NCBI RefSeq assembly: GCF_936916975.1
Contig: NZ_CAKZGO010000003.1
Span: 310,001 to 374,000 of the forward strand
Reading direction: 5' to 3'
From: an uncultured Dongia sp.
GTDB taxonomy: Bacteria > Pseudomonadota > Alphaproteobacteria > Dongiales > Dongiaceae
DNA length: 64,000 nucleotides
The notes beneath the pieces were generated by a model. It had not been told where the DNA came from. It made no database searches and saw only the letters and a list, made by a program, of their open reading frames with translations. A program made the translations under genes and the position numbers. This document shows, one piece after another, positions 26,253 to 35,478 of this stretch (its first letter is position 1; each line of letters opens with the position of its first letter).

Positions 26253-27089
26253 ATGATTCTCGGCGCGATCCTGAAGCGCAAGCCGGCGCTGCTCGGTCTG
26301 GTCATCATCGTCCTGTTCGTCGCGATGGCGATCCTGGCGCCGTGGCTGGCCCCCTATGATCCGACCGTGACGCCGGACATCACCCTCCTGCATCCGCTGG
26401 CGCCCGACACGCAGTTCTGGTTCGGGACCGATCTCCTCGGCCGCGATTTCCTCTCGCGCCTCATCTACGGCGCCCGCGCCACCCTCATCATCGGCGTGCT
26501 TGCCAACGGTATTGCGGTCGCCATCGGCGCCCTCATCGGTGTCACCGCCGGCTATCTGCGCGGGCAGGTGGGCAGCCTGTTGATGCGCTTCACCGACCTC
26601 ATGATGGCGTTCCCGGCCTTGCTGCTCGCCATCCTCTTGGCGGCCATGTTCAATCCCAGCATCTGGATCGTCGTCATGGTGATCGCCATGGTGAGCTGGG
26701 TGCAGATCGCCCGCGTGGTCTATGCCGAGACCATCTCGCTGGCCGAGCGCGAATATGTGACGGCCGTGCGCGCGGCTGGTGCCTCCACCCTGCGTATCCT
26801 CTTCCGGCATATCCTGCCACATCTCGTGCCCACGCTCATCGTCTGGGGGACGCTCGGCATCGCCACCACCTCGCTGTTCGAGGCGACCTTGAGCTTCCTT
26901 GGCATCGGCGTGCAGCCGCCGACGCCGAGCTGGGGCAACATGGTCAACGAGAACCAGACCTATTTCGAAAGTGCCCCCTGGCTGGTGTTCCTGCCGGGCG
27001 CCGCCATCGGCCTCCTCGCCCTCTCCTTCAACCTCATCGGCGATGCGCTGCGCGACATCCTCGATCCCACCCTGCGGGGGCGGCACTGA
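26253..27089 (+). CDS. Dipeptide/oligopeptide-type ABC transporter permease (DppC-like)
   Basis: Inner-membrane permease of 278 aa, one of two that form the channel of a PepT/Dpp-family importer. The N-terminal OppC-type extension (ILKRKPALLGLVIIVLFVAM) is followed by five membrane helices. The cytoplasmic EAA loop reads EYVTAVRAAGASTLRILFRH near 168-187, the coupling site for the ATPase. First gene of an operon of six (26253-33998) that also encodes two amide hydrolases. Its stop shares one base with the ATG of the second permease. Confidence 0.92.
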   Translation: MILGAILKRKPALLGLVIIVLFVAMAILAPWLAPYDPTVTPDITLLHPLAPDTQFWFGTDLLGRDFLSRLIYGARATLIIGVLANGIAVAIGALIGVTAGYLRGQVGSLLMRFTDLMMAFPALLLAILLAAMFNPSIWIVVMVIAMVSWVQIARVVYAETISLAEREYVTAVRAAGASTLRILFRHILPHLVPTLIVWGTLGIATTSLFEATLSFLGIGVQPPTPSWGNMVNENQTYFESAPWLVFLPGAAIGLLALSFNLIGDALRDILDPTLRGRH

Positions 27090-28009
27090 TGGCCGGCTAC
27101 CTGCTGCGCCGCATCTTCCAGGCGTTCCTGACGCTGATCGGCGTCAGCCTCATCACCTTCCTCATCCTGTTCATGTTGCCGGCCGACCCGGCGCGGCAGG
27201 TGGCGGGCCGCACCGCCAGCGCCGAGCAGGTCGAGCAGGTGCGCCATCAACTGGGCCTCGACCTGCCGCTCTGGCAGCAATATGGCCGCTATCTCGGCAA
27301 ACTCACGACCGGCGATCTCGGCCGCTCCTATGTCCAGCGCAGCCAGGTCTCCGACCTCGTCACCTCGCGCCTGCCCGCCACCTTGTGGCTGATGGCAACC
27401 GCCATTCTGTTCGAATTGCTGATCGGCCTCACCATCGGCGCTGTCGCCGCCTTCAAGCGCAACAGCCTCCTCGACCAGAGCATCATGATCGGCGCCTTCG
27501 TCTTCGTCTCGGCGCCGCAATTCCTGCTCGGCTATACGCTGCTCTATGTCTTTGCGGTCTGGCTGGGCTGGTTCCCGATCGGCGGCTATGGCAGCCTTTC
27601 CCAAGTCGTGCTGCCGGCGCTGACCCTGGGGCTGCTGGGCGGCGGCTGGTATGCCCGCATGATGCGGTCCTCCGTCATCGAGGTGCTGCGCCAGGATTTC
27701 GTACGCACCGCGCGAGCCAAGGGCCTGTCGCGGCTGCGCGTCATTTTCGTCCACATCGTGCCAAATGCCATCCTGCCGATCATCGCCATGGTCGGCATCG
27801 ATATCGGCATCTTCATGAGCGGCATCGTGGTGGTGGAATCGGTGTTCGGCTGGCCCGGCATCGGCCAATTGACCTGGCAGGCGATCCAGCAGATCGACAT
27901 TCCGATCATCATGGGCGTGACGCTGGTCTCGGCCTGTGCCATCGTCCTTGGCAATCTGCTGGCGGATCTGGCCGCACCGCTGATCGATCCCAGAATCAGA
28001 CTGAAATAG
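27089..28009 (+). CDS. Dipeptide/oligopeptide-type ABC transporter permease (DppB-like)
   Basis: Inner-membrane permease of 306 aa, partner of the DppC-like protein. The N-terminus 'YLLRRIFQAFLTLIGVSLIT' and the FMLPADPARQ motif are characteristic of DppB/OppB. The EAA loop is RQDFVRTARAKGLSRLRVIF near 205-224. The gene starts by a TGATG overlap with the previous gene, so translation is coupled. Unlike the common order, the C-type permease gene comes before the B-type here. Confidence 0.93.
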   Translation: MAGYLLRRIFQAFLTLIGVSLITFLILFMLPADPARQVAGRTASAEQVEQVRHQLGLDLPLWQQYGRYLGKLTTGDLGRSYVQRSQVSDLVTSRLPATLWLMATAILFELLIGLTIGAVAAFKRNSLLDQSIMIGAFVFVSAPQFLLGYTLLYVFAVWLGWFPIGGYGSLSQVVLPALTLGLLGGGWYARMMRSSVIEVLRQDFVRTARAKGLSRLRVIFVHIVPNAILPIIAMVGIDIGIFMSGIVVVESVFGWPGIGQLTWQAIQQIDIPIIMGVTLVSACAIVLGNLLADLAAPLIDPRIRLK

Positions 28010-28041
28010 GCAAAAAACGACAACTTTGACAGGAGGTTTTG

Positions 28042-29772
28042 ATGAAACATCTGCTCGCATCGGCATCCCTCATCGCTCTGCTGGCGCTCGGCGCCTGCGG
28101 CGAGGAAAAGAAGGAAGAAGCGCAACAGGCAGCCCCCGCCGCCAACACCACCGCCACCACGGAGGCGGCACCCGCCGCTGCCCCCGCCGCGACCGAAACG
28201 GCCGCAGCACCGGCTGCAGCTGAGATCAAGCAGGGCGGCAGCATGATCGTGACCTTCAAGGACGATCTCCCCACCCTCGATCCCGCCATCGGCTATGACT
28301 GGAAGAACTGGTCGGTGATCAAGAGCGTGTTCGACGGTCTCCTCGACTACAAGCCCGGCACCACCGAGATCGAGCCGGATCTCGCTGAGAGCTTCGAGAC
28401 CTCCGCCGACGGCCTCACCTACACCTTCAAGCTGCGCCAGGGCGTCAAATTCCATAACGGCCGCGAGATGAAGGCAGCGGACGTCAAATATTCGCTGGAG
28501 CGCATGATCAACCCGGCCACACAAAGCCCGGGCGCCGGCTATTACGGCGGCATCAAGGGCTTTGCCGACTTCCAGAGCGGCGCCGCCAAGGATCTGGCCG
28601 GTGTCACCACGCCGGACGATTACACGGTGAAGCTCGAACTGACCGCGCCTGATGCCACCACGCTCCATCTGCTGGCGCTCAACTTCTCCTTCGTCGTGCC
28701 GAAGGAAGAGGTCGAGAAGGCCGGCGCCGATTTCGGCAAGAAGCCGGTCGGCACCGGCGCCTTCAAGGTTTCTGAGTGGACCTCGGGCCAGAAGATCGTG
28801 CTCGATCGCAATGCCGATTACTACAAGAAGGGCCTGCCGCATCTCGACAAGATCACCTTCGAGATCGGCCAGGAACCGGTCGTGGCGCTTCTCCGCCTGC
28901 AGAAGGGCGAGATCGACATCGCCGGCGACGGCATTCCGCCCGCCAAGTTCACCGAGATCATGAACGACCCGGCCTCGAAGGATCTGGTCATCACCGCCGA
29001 CCAGCTCCATACCAGCTATGTCGCCATGAACGTCACCATGAAGCCGTTCGACAACGTCGCCGTCCGCCAGGCCGTCAACATGGCGATCAACAAGGACCGC
29101 ATTGTGAAGCTGATCAACGACCGCGGGGTCGTCGCCAACCAGCCGCTGCCGCCCGCCATGCCAGGCTACGACAAGGATTACAAGGGCTATGCCTATGACG
29201 TCGAAGGCGCCAAGGCCAAGCTGAAGGAAGCGGGCCTCGAGGCCGGCTTCGAGACCGATCTCTATGTCATGAACACCGACCCGCAGCCGCGCATCGCCCA
29301 GGCGATCCAGCAGGATCTTGCGGCCATCGGCATCAAGGCCAATCTGAAGAACCTCGACATGGGCACCGTCATCGCCGCCGGCGGCAAGAAGGACGGCGCA
29401 CCGATGATCTGGTCGGGCGGCATGGCCTGGATCGCCGACTTCCCCGATCCCTCCAACTTCTACACCGTGATCCTCGGTTGCGGCGGTGCGGTCGAGGGTG
29501 GCTGGAACTGGTCCTGGTATTGCAACGAGGCCCTCGACAAGCGCATGGGCGAAGCCAACGCGATGACCGACCCGGCCAAGGCGGCCGAGCGCGCCACGGC
29601 CTGGGGCAAGATATTCACCGATCTGATGGCGGACGCCCCCTGGGCGCCGGTCTTCAACGAGAAGGCCTATGTCGTGCACAGCAAGCGCGTGCAGGGGCCG
29701 AACGGCGTCTTCGCCGACCCGATCCACATCCCGGTCAATTACGACGAAGTCTATGCGACCGATGTGAAGTAA
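28042..29772 (+). CDS. Family 5 extracellular solute-binding lipoprotein
   Basis: Binding protein of 576 aa that captures the ligand for the Dpp-type importer. A lipoprotein signal ends in the lipobox LALGAC (Cys near residue 18), followed by an unusually long Ala/Pro/Thr-rich linker to about residue 65. SBP_bac_5 domain hallmarks are 'SMIVTFKDDLPTLDPAIGYD' at the start of the domain and 'GLTYTFKLRQGVKFHNGREM' near 134. The ATG at 28042 is preceded by AGGAGG; a TTG just before it is in frame. A lipidated binding protein is common in Gram-positives but less usual for this family in alphaproteobacteria. A hairpin at 29780-29804 follows it. Confidence 0.92.
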   Translation: MKHLLASASLIALLALGACGEEKKEEAQQAAPAANTTATTEAAPAAAPAATETAAAPAAAEIKQGGSMIVTFKDDLPTLDPAIGYDWKNWSVIKSVFDGLLDYKPGTTEIEPDLAESFETSADGLTYTFKLRQGVKFHNGREMKAADVKYSLERMINPATQSPGAGYYGGIKGFADFQSGAAKDLAGVTTPDDYTVKLELTAPDATTLHLLALNFSFVVPKEEVEKAGADFGKKPVGTGAFKVSEWTSGQKIVLDRNADYYKKGLPHLDKITFEIGQEPVVALLRLQKGEIDIAGDGIPPAKFTEIMNDPASKDLVITADQLHTSYVAMNVTMKPFDNVAVRQAVNMAINKDRIVKLINDRGVVANQPLPPAMPGYDKDYKGYAYDVEGAKAKLKEAGLEAGFETDLYVMNTDPQPRIAQAIQQDLAAIGIKANLKNLDMGTVIAAGGKKDGAPMIWSGGMAWIADFPDPSNFYTVILGCGGAVEGGWNWSWYCNEALDKRMGEANAMTDPAKAAERATAWGKIFTDLMADAPWAPVFNEKAYVVHSKRVQGPNGVFADPIHIPVNYDEVYATDVK

Positions 29773-29779
29773 CGACGAC

Positions 29780-29804
29780 GGGGAGCCGGTGATCCCGGCT
29801 CCCC
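29780..29804 (+). terminator. Partial terminator after the binding-protein gene
   Basis: GGGGAGCCGG (29780-29789) pairs perfectly with CCGGCTCCCC (29795-29804) around a 5-nt loop, followed by TTTCTTTCC. Located inside the operon, it would let some transcription end after the binding protein and so keep the downstream genes lower. Confidence 0.6.
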
Positions 29805-29828
29805 TTTCTTTCCGGCAATGAGGTCATC

Positions 29829-30782
29829 ATGAGCGGTTCGCACAATCACGCGGCACACACCATTCACCGCCACAACCATCACCATGGCTGGGACAATTCC
29901 CTGAAGCCCGTGCTGACCGTGGCGCCTGGCACCGTGGTCGAGCTGGAGACCATCGATAGTTCCGGCGGGCAGATCACGCCAGCCTGGACAGTCGCCGACA
30001 TGGGCAAGCTCGATTTCGCCAAGGTCAATCCGACCACTGGCCCGATCTATATCGACGGGGCTGAACCGGGCGATGCCGTGAAGGTGACGCTGCTCTCCTA
30101 CAAGCCGTCGGGCTGGGGCTGGACCGCGAACATCCCCGGCTTCGGCCTGCTCGCCGATCAGTTCAAGGACCCGGCGCTTCATATCTGGAAATACGATGCG
30201 ACGAGCCTCGCCCCCGCCATGTTCGGCAGCATCGCAGCCGTGCCGCTGAAGCCCTTCGCCGGCACCATCGGCCTGGCGCCCGCGGAAGCCGGCCTTCATT
30301 CCGTCGTCCCGCCGCGCCGCATGGGTGGCAACATGGACATCCGCGACATGGCCGCCGGTACGGAACTGCTGCTGCCGGTCGAAGTCGCGGGCGGCCTGTT
30401 CTCGCTGGGCGACACCCATGCCGCGCAAGGCGATGGCGAGGTCTGCGGCACCGCCATCGAAAGCCCGATGGACGTCACCGTGAAGCTCGACCTGGTGAAG
30501 GGCGCCAACATCGCCTTCCCGCAATTCCGCACGCCGGGCCCGGTCACGCGTCATCTGGATGCCAAGGGCTATGACGTCACCACCGGCATCGGTCCCGATC
30601 TGATGACCGGCGCCAGGGCCGCCGTCTCCGGCATGGTTGAGCTGCTCACCAAGCGCCACAAGATCAGCGCGGTCGATGCCTATATGCTGTGCTCGGTCTG
30701 CGGCGATCTCCGGATCAGCGAGATCGTCGACATGCCGAACTGGGTCGTCTCCTTCTACTTCCCCCGCGTGGTGCTCGACTGA
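29829..30782 (+). CDS. Acetamidase/formamidase-family amidohydrolase
   Basis: Cytoplasmic hydrolase of 317 aa in the FmdA/AmdA family, which releases ammonia from formamide, acetamide or related small amides. Family blocks include 'GPIYIDGAEPGDAVKVTLLS' near residues 72-91, 'GNMDIRDMAAGTELLLPV' near 170-187 and 'LFSLGDTHAAQGDGEVCGTA' near 193-212, the last one carrying conserved metal-site residues. The N-terminus is His-rich (HNHAAHTIHRHNHHHG), which could bind metal. Within the peptide-ABC operon it probably acts on the imported compound or a breakdown product. Confidence 0.9.
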   Translation: MSGSHNHAAHTIHRHNHHHGWDNSLKPVLTVAPGTVVELETIDSSGGQITPAWTVADMGKLDFAKVNPTTGPIYIDGAEPGDAVKVTLLSYKPSGWGWTANIPGFGLLADQFKDPALHIWKYDATSLAPAMFGSIAAVPLKPFAGTIGLAPAEAGLHSVVPPRRMGGNMDIRDMAAGTELLLPVEVAGGLFSLGDTHAAQGDGEVCGTAIESPMDVTVKLDLVKGANIAFPQFRTPGPVTRHLDAKGYDVTTGIGPDLMTGARAAVSGMVELLTKRHKISAVDAYMLCSVCGDLRISEIVDMPNWVVSFYFPRVVLD

Positions 30783-30786
30783 CGCC

Positions 30787-32574
30787 ATGATCCTCCAAAA
30801 ATCCGGCGACATTCTCCTCGACGTACGCGGGCTCAGTGTCGAGTTCGCCTCGCCGCGCGGCGCCGTGCGCGTCATCGATAAACTGTCCTTCGACCTCCGC
30901 GCCGGCGAGACGCTGTGCATCGCCGGTGAATCCGGCTCGGGCAAATCGGTGACGGCGCTCTCGCTGATGGGTCTGCTGCCCAAGCCCGGCGGGCGCATAA
31001 CTGAGGGCAGCGCGCATTTCCTCGGCCGCGATCTCCTGACGCAGGGTGAACGCGAGATGTCGCGCCTGCGCGGCAACGAGATCAGCATGATCTTCCAGGA
31101 GCCGATGACCTCGCTCAATCCCGTGCTGAGGGTCGGCACGCAATTGACCGAAGGATTGGTGCGCCATCTCGGCCTCAGCCAATCCGAGGCCAGGGCGCGC
31201 GCCCTCCAGGCACTCGATGCCGTGCGCATCTCCGAACCGCAGCGGCGCTTGACGCAATATCCGCACGAACTCTCCGGCGGCATGCGCCAACGCGTGATGA
31301 TCGCCATGGCGATGGCAGCACGCCCCAAGATCCTCATCGCCGATGAGCCGACCACCGCCCTCGACGTCACCATCCAGGCGCAGATCCTGGAATTGATGGC
31401 GACCCTGCAGCGCGAGACCGGGACAGCCATCATCATGATCACCCATGACATGGGTGTCGTGGCCGAGATTGCCGACCGCGTCGTCGTGATGAAGAAGGGC
31501 GAGGCGGTCGAGCGCGGCACCACCGCGGAGATCTTCGCCCATCAGCATCACCCCTATACAAGAGCGCTGCTGGCCGCCGTCCCGACATTCAGCCAGGGTG
31601 CCGCAGCCCCCATGGCCCCCGACCTCACCGCCGCCAAGCCGCTCATCGATGTCACCGACCTCACCGTCCGCTTCGACGTCAAAGGCGGTTTCCTGCAGCG
31701 CGTGCAGCAGCGCGTCCATGCGGTGGAGAAGATCAACTTCAAGGTCATGCCCAGCGAAACCCTGGCGCTGGTCGGCGAATCCGGCTGCGGCAAATCCACC
31801 ACCGGCAGGGCGCTGATGCATCTCGTCCCCAGCGTCGGCGAGATCCGCATCGAGGGCGAAGCAGCCCTCGGTCAATCATGGGGCCGCAAATCAACCGCCG
31901 AACTGAAAGCCATCCGCCGCCGCGTGCAGATGATCTTCCAGGATCCGCTCGCCTCACTCGATCCGCGCATGTCGGTGGGCGATCTCGTCATCGAGCCCCT
32001 CATCATCCACAATATCGGCACGCCGCAACAGCGTCGCGAGAAGGCAGCCGAGCTGTTCCGCCGCGTCGGCCTGACACCGGAACAGCTCAGCCGCTTCCCC
32101 CATGAATTTTCCGGCGGCCAGCGCCAGCGCATCTGCATCGCCCGCGCCCTCGCTCTGAACCCCAAGGTCATCGTCGCCGATGAATGCGTCTCCGCTCTCG
32201 ATGTTTCGATCCAGGCGCAGATATTGGCCTTGATGCAGGAGCTGCAGGACGAGCTCGGGCTAGCTTATCTCTTCATCTCCCACGACATGGCCGTGGTCGA
32301 GCGCATCAGCCACCGCGTCGCCGTGATGTCGATGGGGCAGATCGTCGAGACCGGCCCCACCCGCGCAGTGCTGGGCAACCCGCAGCATCCCTATACGCAG
32401 AAACTGCTGGCCGCCGTACCGATCCCGGATCCTGCACGTCGCCACGCCGAAGACTGGCAGCGCAACCGCCAGCGCATCGAGGGCGAAGTGCCGAGCCCGT
32501 TCCAATCCGTCGATTTCACGCCGAGCTATGTCACCTACCGCGACCTCGGCGGTGGCCATCTGGTCGCGGCATAA
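30787..32574 (+). CDS. Fused double-domain peptide ABC transporter ATPase (DppDF-like)
   Basis: ATPase of 595 aa with two nucleotide-binding domains in one chain, so it replaces the usual separate DppD and DppF. Domain 1 has Walker A GESGSGKS near 46, signature LSGGMRQR and Walker B ILIADEP. Domain 2 has Walker A GESGCGKS near 333, signature FSGGQRQR and VIVADEC, where the final residue is Cys in place of the usual Pro. Both domains carry the oligopeptide-family C-terminal extension (HPYTRALLAAVP; HPYTQKLLAAVP). The start at 30787 was chosen to give the normal domain start; the frame is open much further upstream inside the amidohydrolase gene. Confidence 0.93.
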   Translation: MILQKSGDILLDVRGLSVEFASPRGAVRVIDKLSFDLRAGETLCIAGESGSGKSVTALSLMGLLPKPGGRITEGSAHFLGRDLLTQGEREMSRLRGNEISMIFQEPMTSLNPVLRVGTQLTEGLVRHLGLSQSEARARALQALDAVRISEPQRRLTQYPHELSGGMRQRVMIAMAMAARPKILIADEPTTALDVTIQAQILELMATLQRETGTAIIMITHDMGVVAEIADRVVVMKKGEAVERGTTAEIFAHQHHPYTRALLAAVPTFSQGAAAPMAPDLTAAKPLIDVTDLTVRFDVKGGFLQRVQQRVHAVEKINFKVMPSETLALVGESGCGKSTTGRALMHLVPSVGEIRIEGEAALGQSWGRKSTAELKAIRRRVQMIFQDPLASLDPRMSVGDLVIEPLIIHNIGTPQQRREKAAELFRRVGLTPEQLSRFPHEFSGGQRQRICIARALALNPKVIVADECVSALDVSIQAQILALMQELQDELGLAYLFISHDMAVVERISHRVAVMSMGQIVETGPTRAVLGNPQHPYTQKLLAAVPIPDPARRHAEDWQRNRQRIEGEVPSPFQSVDFTPSYVTYRDLGGGHLVAA

Positions 32575-32588
32575 GGAGAGAGAACACC

Positions 32589-33998
32589 ATGACCGAATTC
32601 TGGCGCCTCAGCGCAGTGAAGGCCGTCGAGCTGCTGAAAAAGGGCGACGTCACCCCGCTCGATCTCATCGATGACGCGCTGGCGCGCATCGATGCGGTGA
32701 ACCCGAAGGTCAACGCCATCGTGACACTCTGCGCCGACCGCGCCCGCGACCACGCCAAGCGGCTGATGGCAAAACCCATCGACCAGCGCGGTCCCCTCGC
32801 CGGCCTGCCCTTCGGCGTCAAAGAGCTGAACGACGTCGCCGGTGTCCGCACCACCTATGGCTCGCCGATCTTCACCGACAACGTGCCGGCAAAATCCGAC
32901 ATCATGGTGGAGAAGCTCGAGGAAAATGGCGGCATCGTGCTGGGCATGACCAACACGCCGGAATTCGGCGCCGGCGCCAACACCTTCAACGAGGTGCATG
33001 GCGAGACCTATAATCCCTGGAACACGAAACTGAATGCCGGCGGATCGTCCGGTGGCGCTGCCGTGGCGCTGGCGACCGGCCAGGTGTGGCTGGCGACCGG
33101 TTCCGATCTGGGTGGGTCCTTGCGCACGCCGGCTGCCTTCTGCTCGGTGGTGGGATTGCGCCCGTCGCCGGGCCGCGTGCCGTCCGGCCCCGGTGAATTG
33201 CGCTTCGACACGCTCTCGGTCGACGGGCCGATGGCGCGCGATGTGACCGATACCGCGCTGATGCTGGATGCGATGGCCGGCTGGCACATCGACATTCCGG
33301 TCTCCTTCCCGGCGCCGACGGAACCCTTCCTCACCACCACCCAACGCCGCCTGAAGCCTGCGCGCATCGCCTTCTGCCTTGATCCCGCCGGCCTGCCGAT
33401 CGAGCCCGGCGTCAAGGATATCTGCCGCAAGGCCCTCGACAAACTCTCCGCGGCCGGACTCAACGTCGAAGAGGCGACACCGGATTTCAGCGGCGTCGGC
33501 AATGCCTTCCAGACGTTGCGCGCGGCGGATTACGCCGCCACCATGCGCCCGCTGCTCAACCAGCATCGCGCGAAGCTCAAGGACGAGGTGATCTGGAATG
33601 CGGAAAAAGGCTTGAAGCTCACCGGCGAGGAGATCGGCAAGGCCCATATCCGCCGCTCGCGTCTTTATGCCGACATGGTGACGCTGTTCAAGACCTACGA
33701 TCTTCTCATCATGCCGGCCGCCCCCATCCTGCCGCGTGACATCAAGGAACGCTGGCCGCGCGAGATCAATGGCGAGCAGCTCGACAATTACGTCGAATGG
33801 CTGAAGCTCGCAGCGCTCATCACCATGACGTCCTGTCCGGTGCTGTCGCTGCCCTGTGGCTTCTCGCCCGATGGCCGACCGATGGGCATCCAGCTCGTCG
33901 GCAAACCCCGCGGCGAAGGCGCGCTGCTGTCGCATGCGCTGGTCTGCGAAGAGATTCTCGGTGTGAGTGGTTTGGTGCCGATTGACCCGCGGGGGTGA
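32589..33998 (+). CDS. Amidase signature family amidase
   Basis: Cytoplasmic amidase of 469 aa (GatA-like amidase signature family) hydrolysing a carboxamide to acid and ammonia. The catalytic triad is visible: Lys in 'GVKELNDVAG' near 80, the cis-Ser in 'NAGGSSGGAAVALA' near 150 and the nucleophile Ser in 'GSDLGGSLRTPA' near 173-184. It is not the GatA of the aminoacyl-tRNA complex, because no gatB or gatC is nearby. Last gene of the peptide/amide operon, 14 nt after the ATPase gene, with GGAGAGAG before the ATG. With the formamidase-type enzyme it suggests that the transported ligand is an amide or short peptide derivative. Confidence 0.92.
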   Translation: MTEFWRLSAVKAVELLKKGDVTPLDLIDDALARIDAVNPKVNAIVTLCADRARDHAKRLMAKPIDQRGPLAGLPFGVKELNDVAGVRTTYGSPIFTDNVPAKSDIMVEKLEENGGIVLGMTNTPEFGAGANTFNEVHGETYNPWNTKLNAGGSSGGAAVALATGQVWLATGSDLGGSLRTPAAFCSVVGLRPSPGRVPSGPGELRFDTLSVDGPMARDVTDTALMLDAMAGWHIDIPVSFPAPTEPFLTTTQRRLKPARIAFCLDPAGLPIEPGVKDICRKALDKLSAAGLNVEEATPDFSGVGNAFQTLRAADYAATMRPLLNQHRAKLKDEVIWNAEKGLKLTGEEIGKAHIRRSRLYADMVTLFKTYDLLIMPAAPILPRDIKERWPREINGEQLDNYVEWLKLAALITMTSCPVLSLPCGFSPDGRPMGIQLVGKPRGEGALLSHALVCEEILGVSGLVPIDPRG

Positions 33999-34020
33999 GG
34001 CGAGGCAGTGCCACCTTTGT

Positions 34021-34140
34021 CGTCATCCTCCGCGAAGGCGGAGGACCCACGAGTTGCTTTCTTTGCGCGGCATAGAAACTCGTGGGTGGTCCGCCCTTGC
34101 CGACGAATGTCGGCCTACGCCGACACGGCGGACCATGACG
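34021..34140. repeat. Nested inverted-repeat element (cccacgag family), copy 3
   Basis: CGTCATCCTCCGC-gaag-GCGGAGGA, then CCCACGAGTT pairing with AACTCGTGGG (34077-34086), then GGTCCGCC pairing with GGCGGACC across an inserted CCGACGAATGTCGG stretch. Bounded by CGTCAT and ATGACG, as in the other copies. It lies in the gap between the convergent amidase and HxlR genes. Confidence 0.75.
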
Positions 34141-34143
34141 ATT

Positions 34144-34677
34144 TTAAGTTGGCTTCGTCGCGCTATTGTTTGACCCCGCCATCGCCTTCTCATACGCCGC
34201 CTGCATCTGCGCGCTGGCACTCGGCCCATCACCCTTGGGCGCCGCCCCCAGATGTCCGACGCGCAGCTCGTCCATGAATGCCGCCCAGAATGCCGGGCCG
34301 CCCTGCTCCAGCAGATGCGCCCGCACCGACAACGCGTGCGAAGCATTGGTGTGCCGAGCACCCCAGGCACCCATATGGGCCAGCAGCGGAACCAGCTGGA
34401 TCGACTTCTCAGTCAGCGAATAGATCGCCTTCTGCTTGTGACTGGGATCCTCGGCGCGGGTGACGAAGCCGGCCTCCAACAGCCGTTTCAGCCGGTCCGC
34501 AAGGATGTTGGAGGCGATCCCCTCCTCCGATCTCGTCAGCAGCTCGCGGAAATGCCGCCTATTGCCGAACATCAGATCGCGGATCACCAGCAGGCTCCAC
34601 CGGTCCCCAAGGGCCTCCAACGTCAGATTGATCGGGCAGCCGGACCGCTGGCTTTCACTCAAGGTGTCGCTCCTCAT
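34144..34677 (-). CDS. HxlR-family transcriptional regulator
   Basis: Winged-helix DNA-binding protein of 177 aa. The HxlR domain covers residues about 12-105 with the hallmark 'CPINLTLEALGDRWSLLVIR' (Cys14) followed by 'NRRHFRELL' and 'GIASNILADRLKRL'. HxlR proteins often sense reactive electrophiles or redox change through this cysteine. The C-terminal 70 residues are a longer tail than usual. The gene is convergent with the amide operon and stands alone; its targets are unknown. Confidence 0.9.
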   Translation of the reverse strand: MRSDTLSESQRSGCPINLTLEALGDRWSLLVIRDLMFGNRRHFRELLTRSEEGIASNILADRLKRLLEAGFVTRAEDPSHKQKAIYSLTEKSIQLVPLLAHMGAWGARHTNASHALSVRAHLLEQGGPAFWAAFMDELRVGHLGAAPKGDGPSASAQMQAAYEKAMAGSNNSATKPT

Positions 34678-34742
34678 TAAACTGATTGCAATTTAGGAGC
34701 GGTATAGCGGGCGTGCAAGGGCCACCTCACCCCCTCCCCGGC

Positions 34743-34860
34743 CCTCCCCCTCAAGGGGGGAGGGAGAAGATGTTGACTCCCAGCATTCCGCAGCCTGGTT
34801 CCAATCCTCTCCCCCGCCTGCCGACGAATGTCGGCATTCGCCGACCGGGGAGGGGGAGAG
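34743..34860. repeat. C/G-rich palindromes in the 347-nt gap before the MaoC gene
   Basis: CCCTCCCCCT-caa-GGGGGGAGGG at 34743-34764 resembles the hairpins at 3821 and 13259. A second palindrome, CTCTCCCCC (34807-34815) with GGGGGAGAG (34852-34860), encloses a CCGACGAATGTCGG stem that also occurs in the element at 34021. The gap (34678-35024) contains no gene that I can support. Confidence 0.65.
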
Positions 34861-35024
34861 TTAGAGAGGAGGGTATGGCACGACCGGGCTCTGACTCTGG
34901 GCGCTCACAATCTTGCGCCCGCTCTCCTTGAGGCAGGTGGGGGCGGTCGCTATAGTGCGGCCCGCTTTGTGCGGTGCAATGCCTGATTGGGCAAAGACCG
35001 ACGCCAAGCGTTATGAGGGTTAGA

Positions 35025-35474
35025 ATGAGCGCCGGCTACGCGGATGAGTTGCGCGGTAAATATGTCGATGAAATCGATACGGGCATGACTGCCGTCTTTT
35101 CGAAGACGGTGACCGAGACCGATATCGTGCTCTTTGCCGGCCTGTCCGGCGACACCAACCCGGTGCATCTCGACGAGGAATTCGCCAAGCCCACCATGTT
35201 CAAGGGCCGCATCGCCCATGGCATGTTGACGGCAGGCTTCATCTCCGCCGTGTTCGGCACCAAGCTGCCGGGACCGGGTTGCATCTATCTCTCGCAGACT
35301 TTGAAGTTCAAGGCGCCCGTCCGCATCGGCGACACCGTGGTGGCACGTTGCACGGCGACGGCCGTCGACAAGGAAAAAGGCCGCGCGACGTTCTCCACCG
35401 TGGCCACCGTCGGTGAGACGGTCGTGCTCGAAGGCGAAGCCATGCTGCTGGTGCCGAAGCGCCCGGTGGGATGA
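35025..35474 (+). CDS. MaoC-family (R)-specific enoyl-CoA hydratase
   Basis: Cytoplasmic hot-dog-fold hydratase of 149 aa, PhaJ-like, which adds water to trans-2-enoyl-CoA to give (R)-3-hydroxyacyl-CoA. The active-site block is clear: 'FAGLSGDTNPVHLDEEFAK' near 40-58, with the catalytic Asp and His, followed by 'GRIAHGMLTAGFISAVFG'. The ATG at 35025 follows GAGG at 7-nt spacing; upstream in-frame starts are not supported by a ribosome site. It ends 4 nt before ribF. A link to polyhydroxyalkanoate supply is possible but no pha genes are here. Confidence 0.9.
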   Translation: MSAGYADELRGKYVDEIDTGMTAVFSKTVTETDIVLFAGLSGDTNPVHLDEEFAKPTMFKGRIAHGMLTAGFISAVFGTKLPGPGCIYLSQTLKFKAPVRIGDTVVARCTATAVDKEKGRATFSTVATVGETVVLEGEAMLLVPKRPVG

Positions 35475-35478
35475 CGCA

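Noticed and set aside
27586-29727. 713-codon minus-strand frame opposite the permease and binding-protein genes
   Set aside because: Overlaps two well-supported genes of a conserved operon; low-complexity translation.
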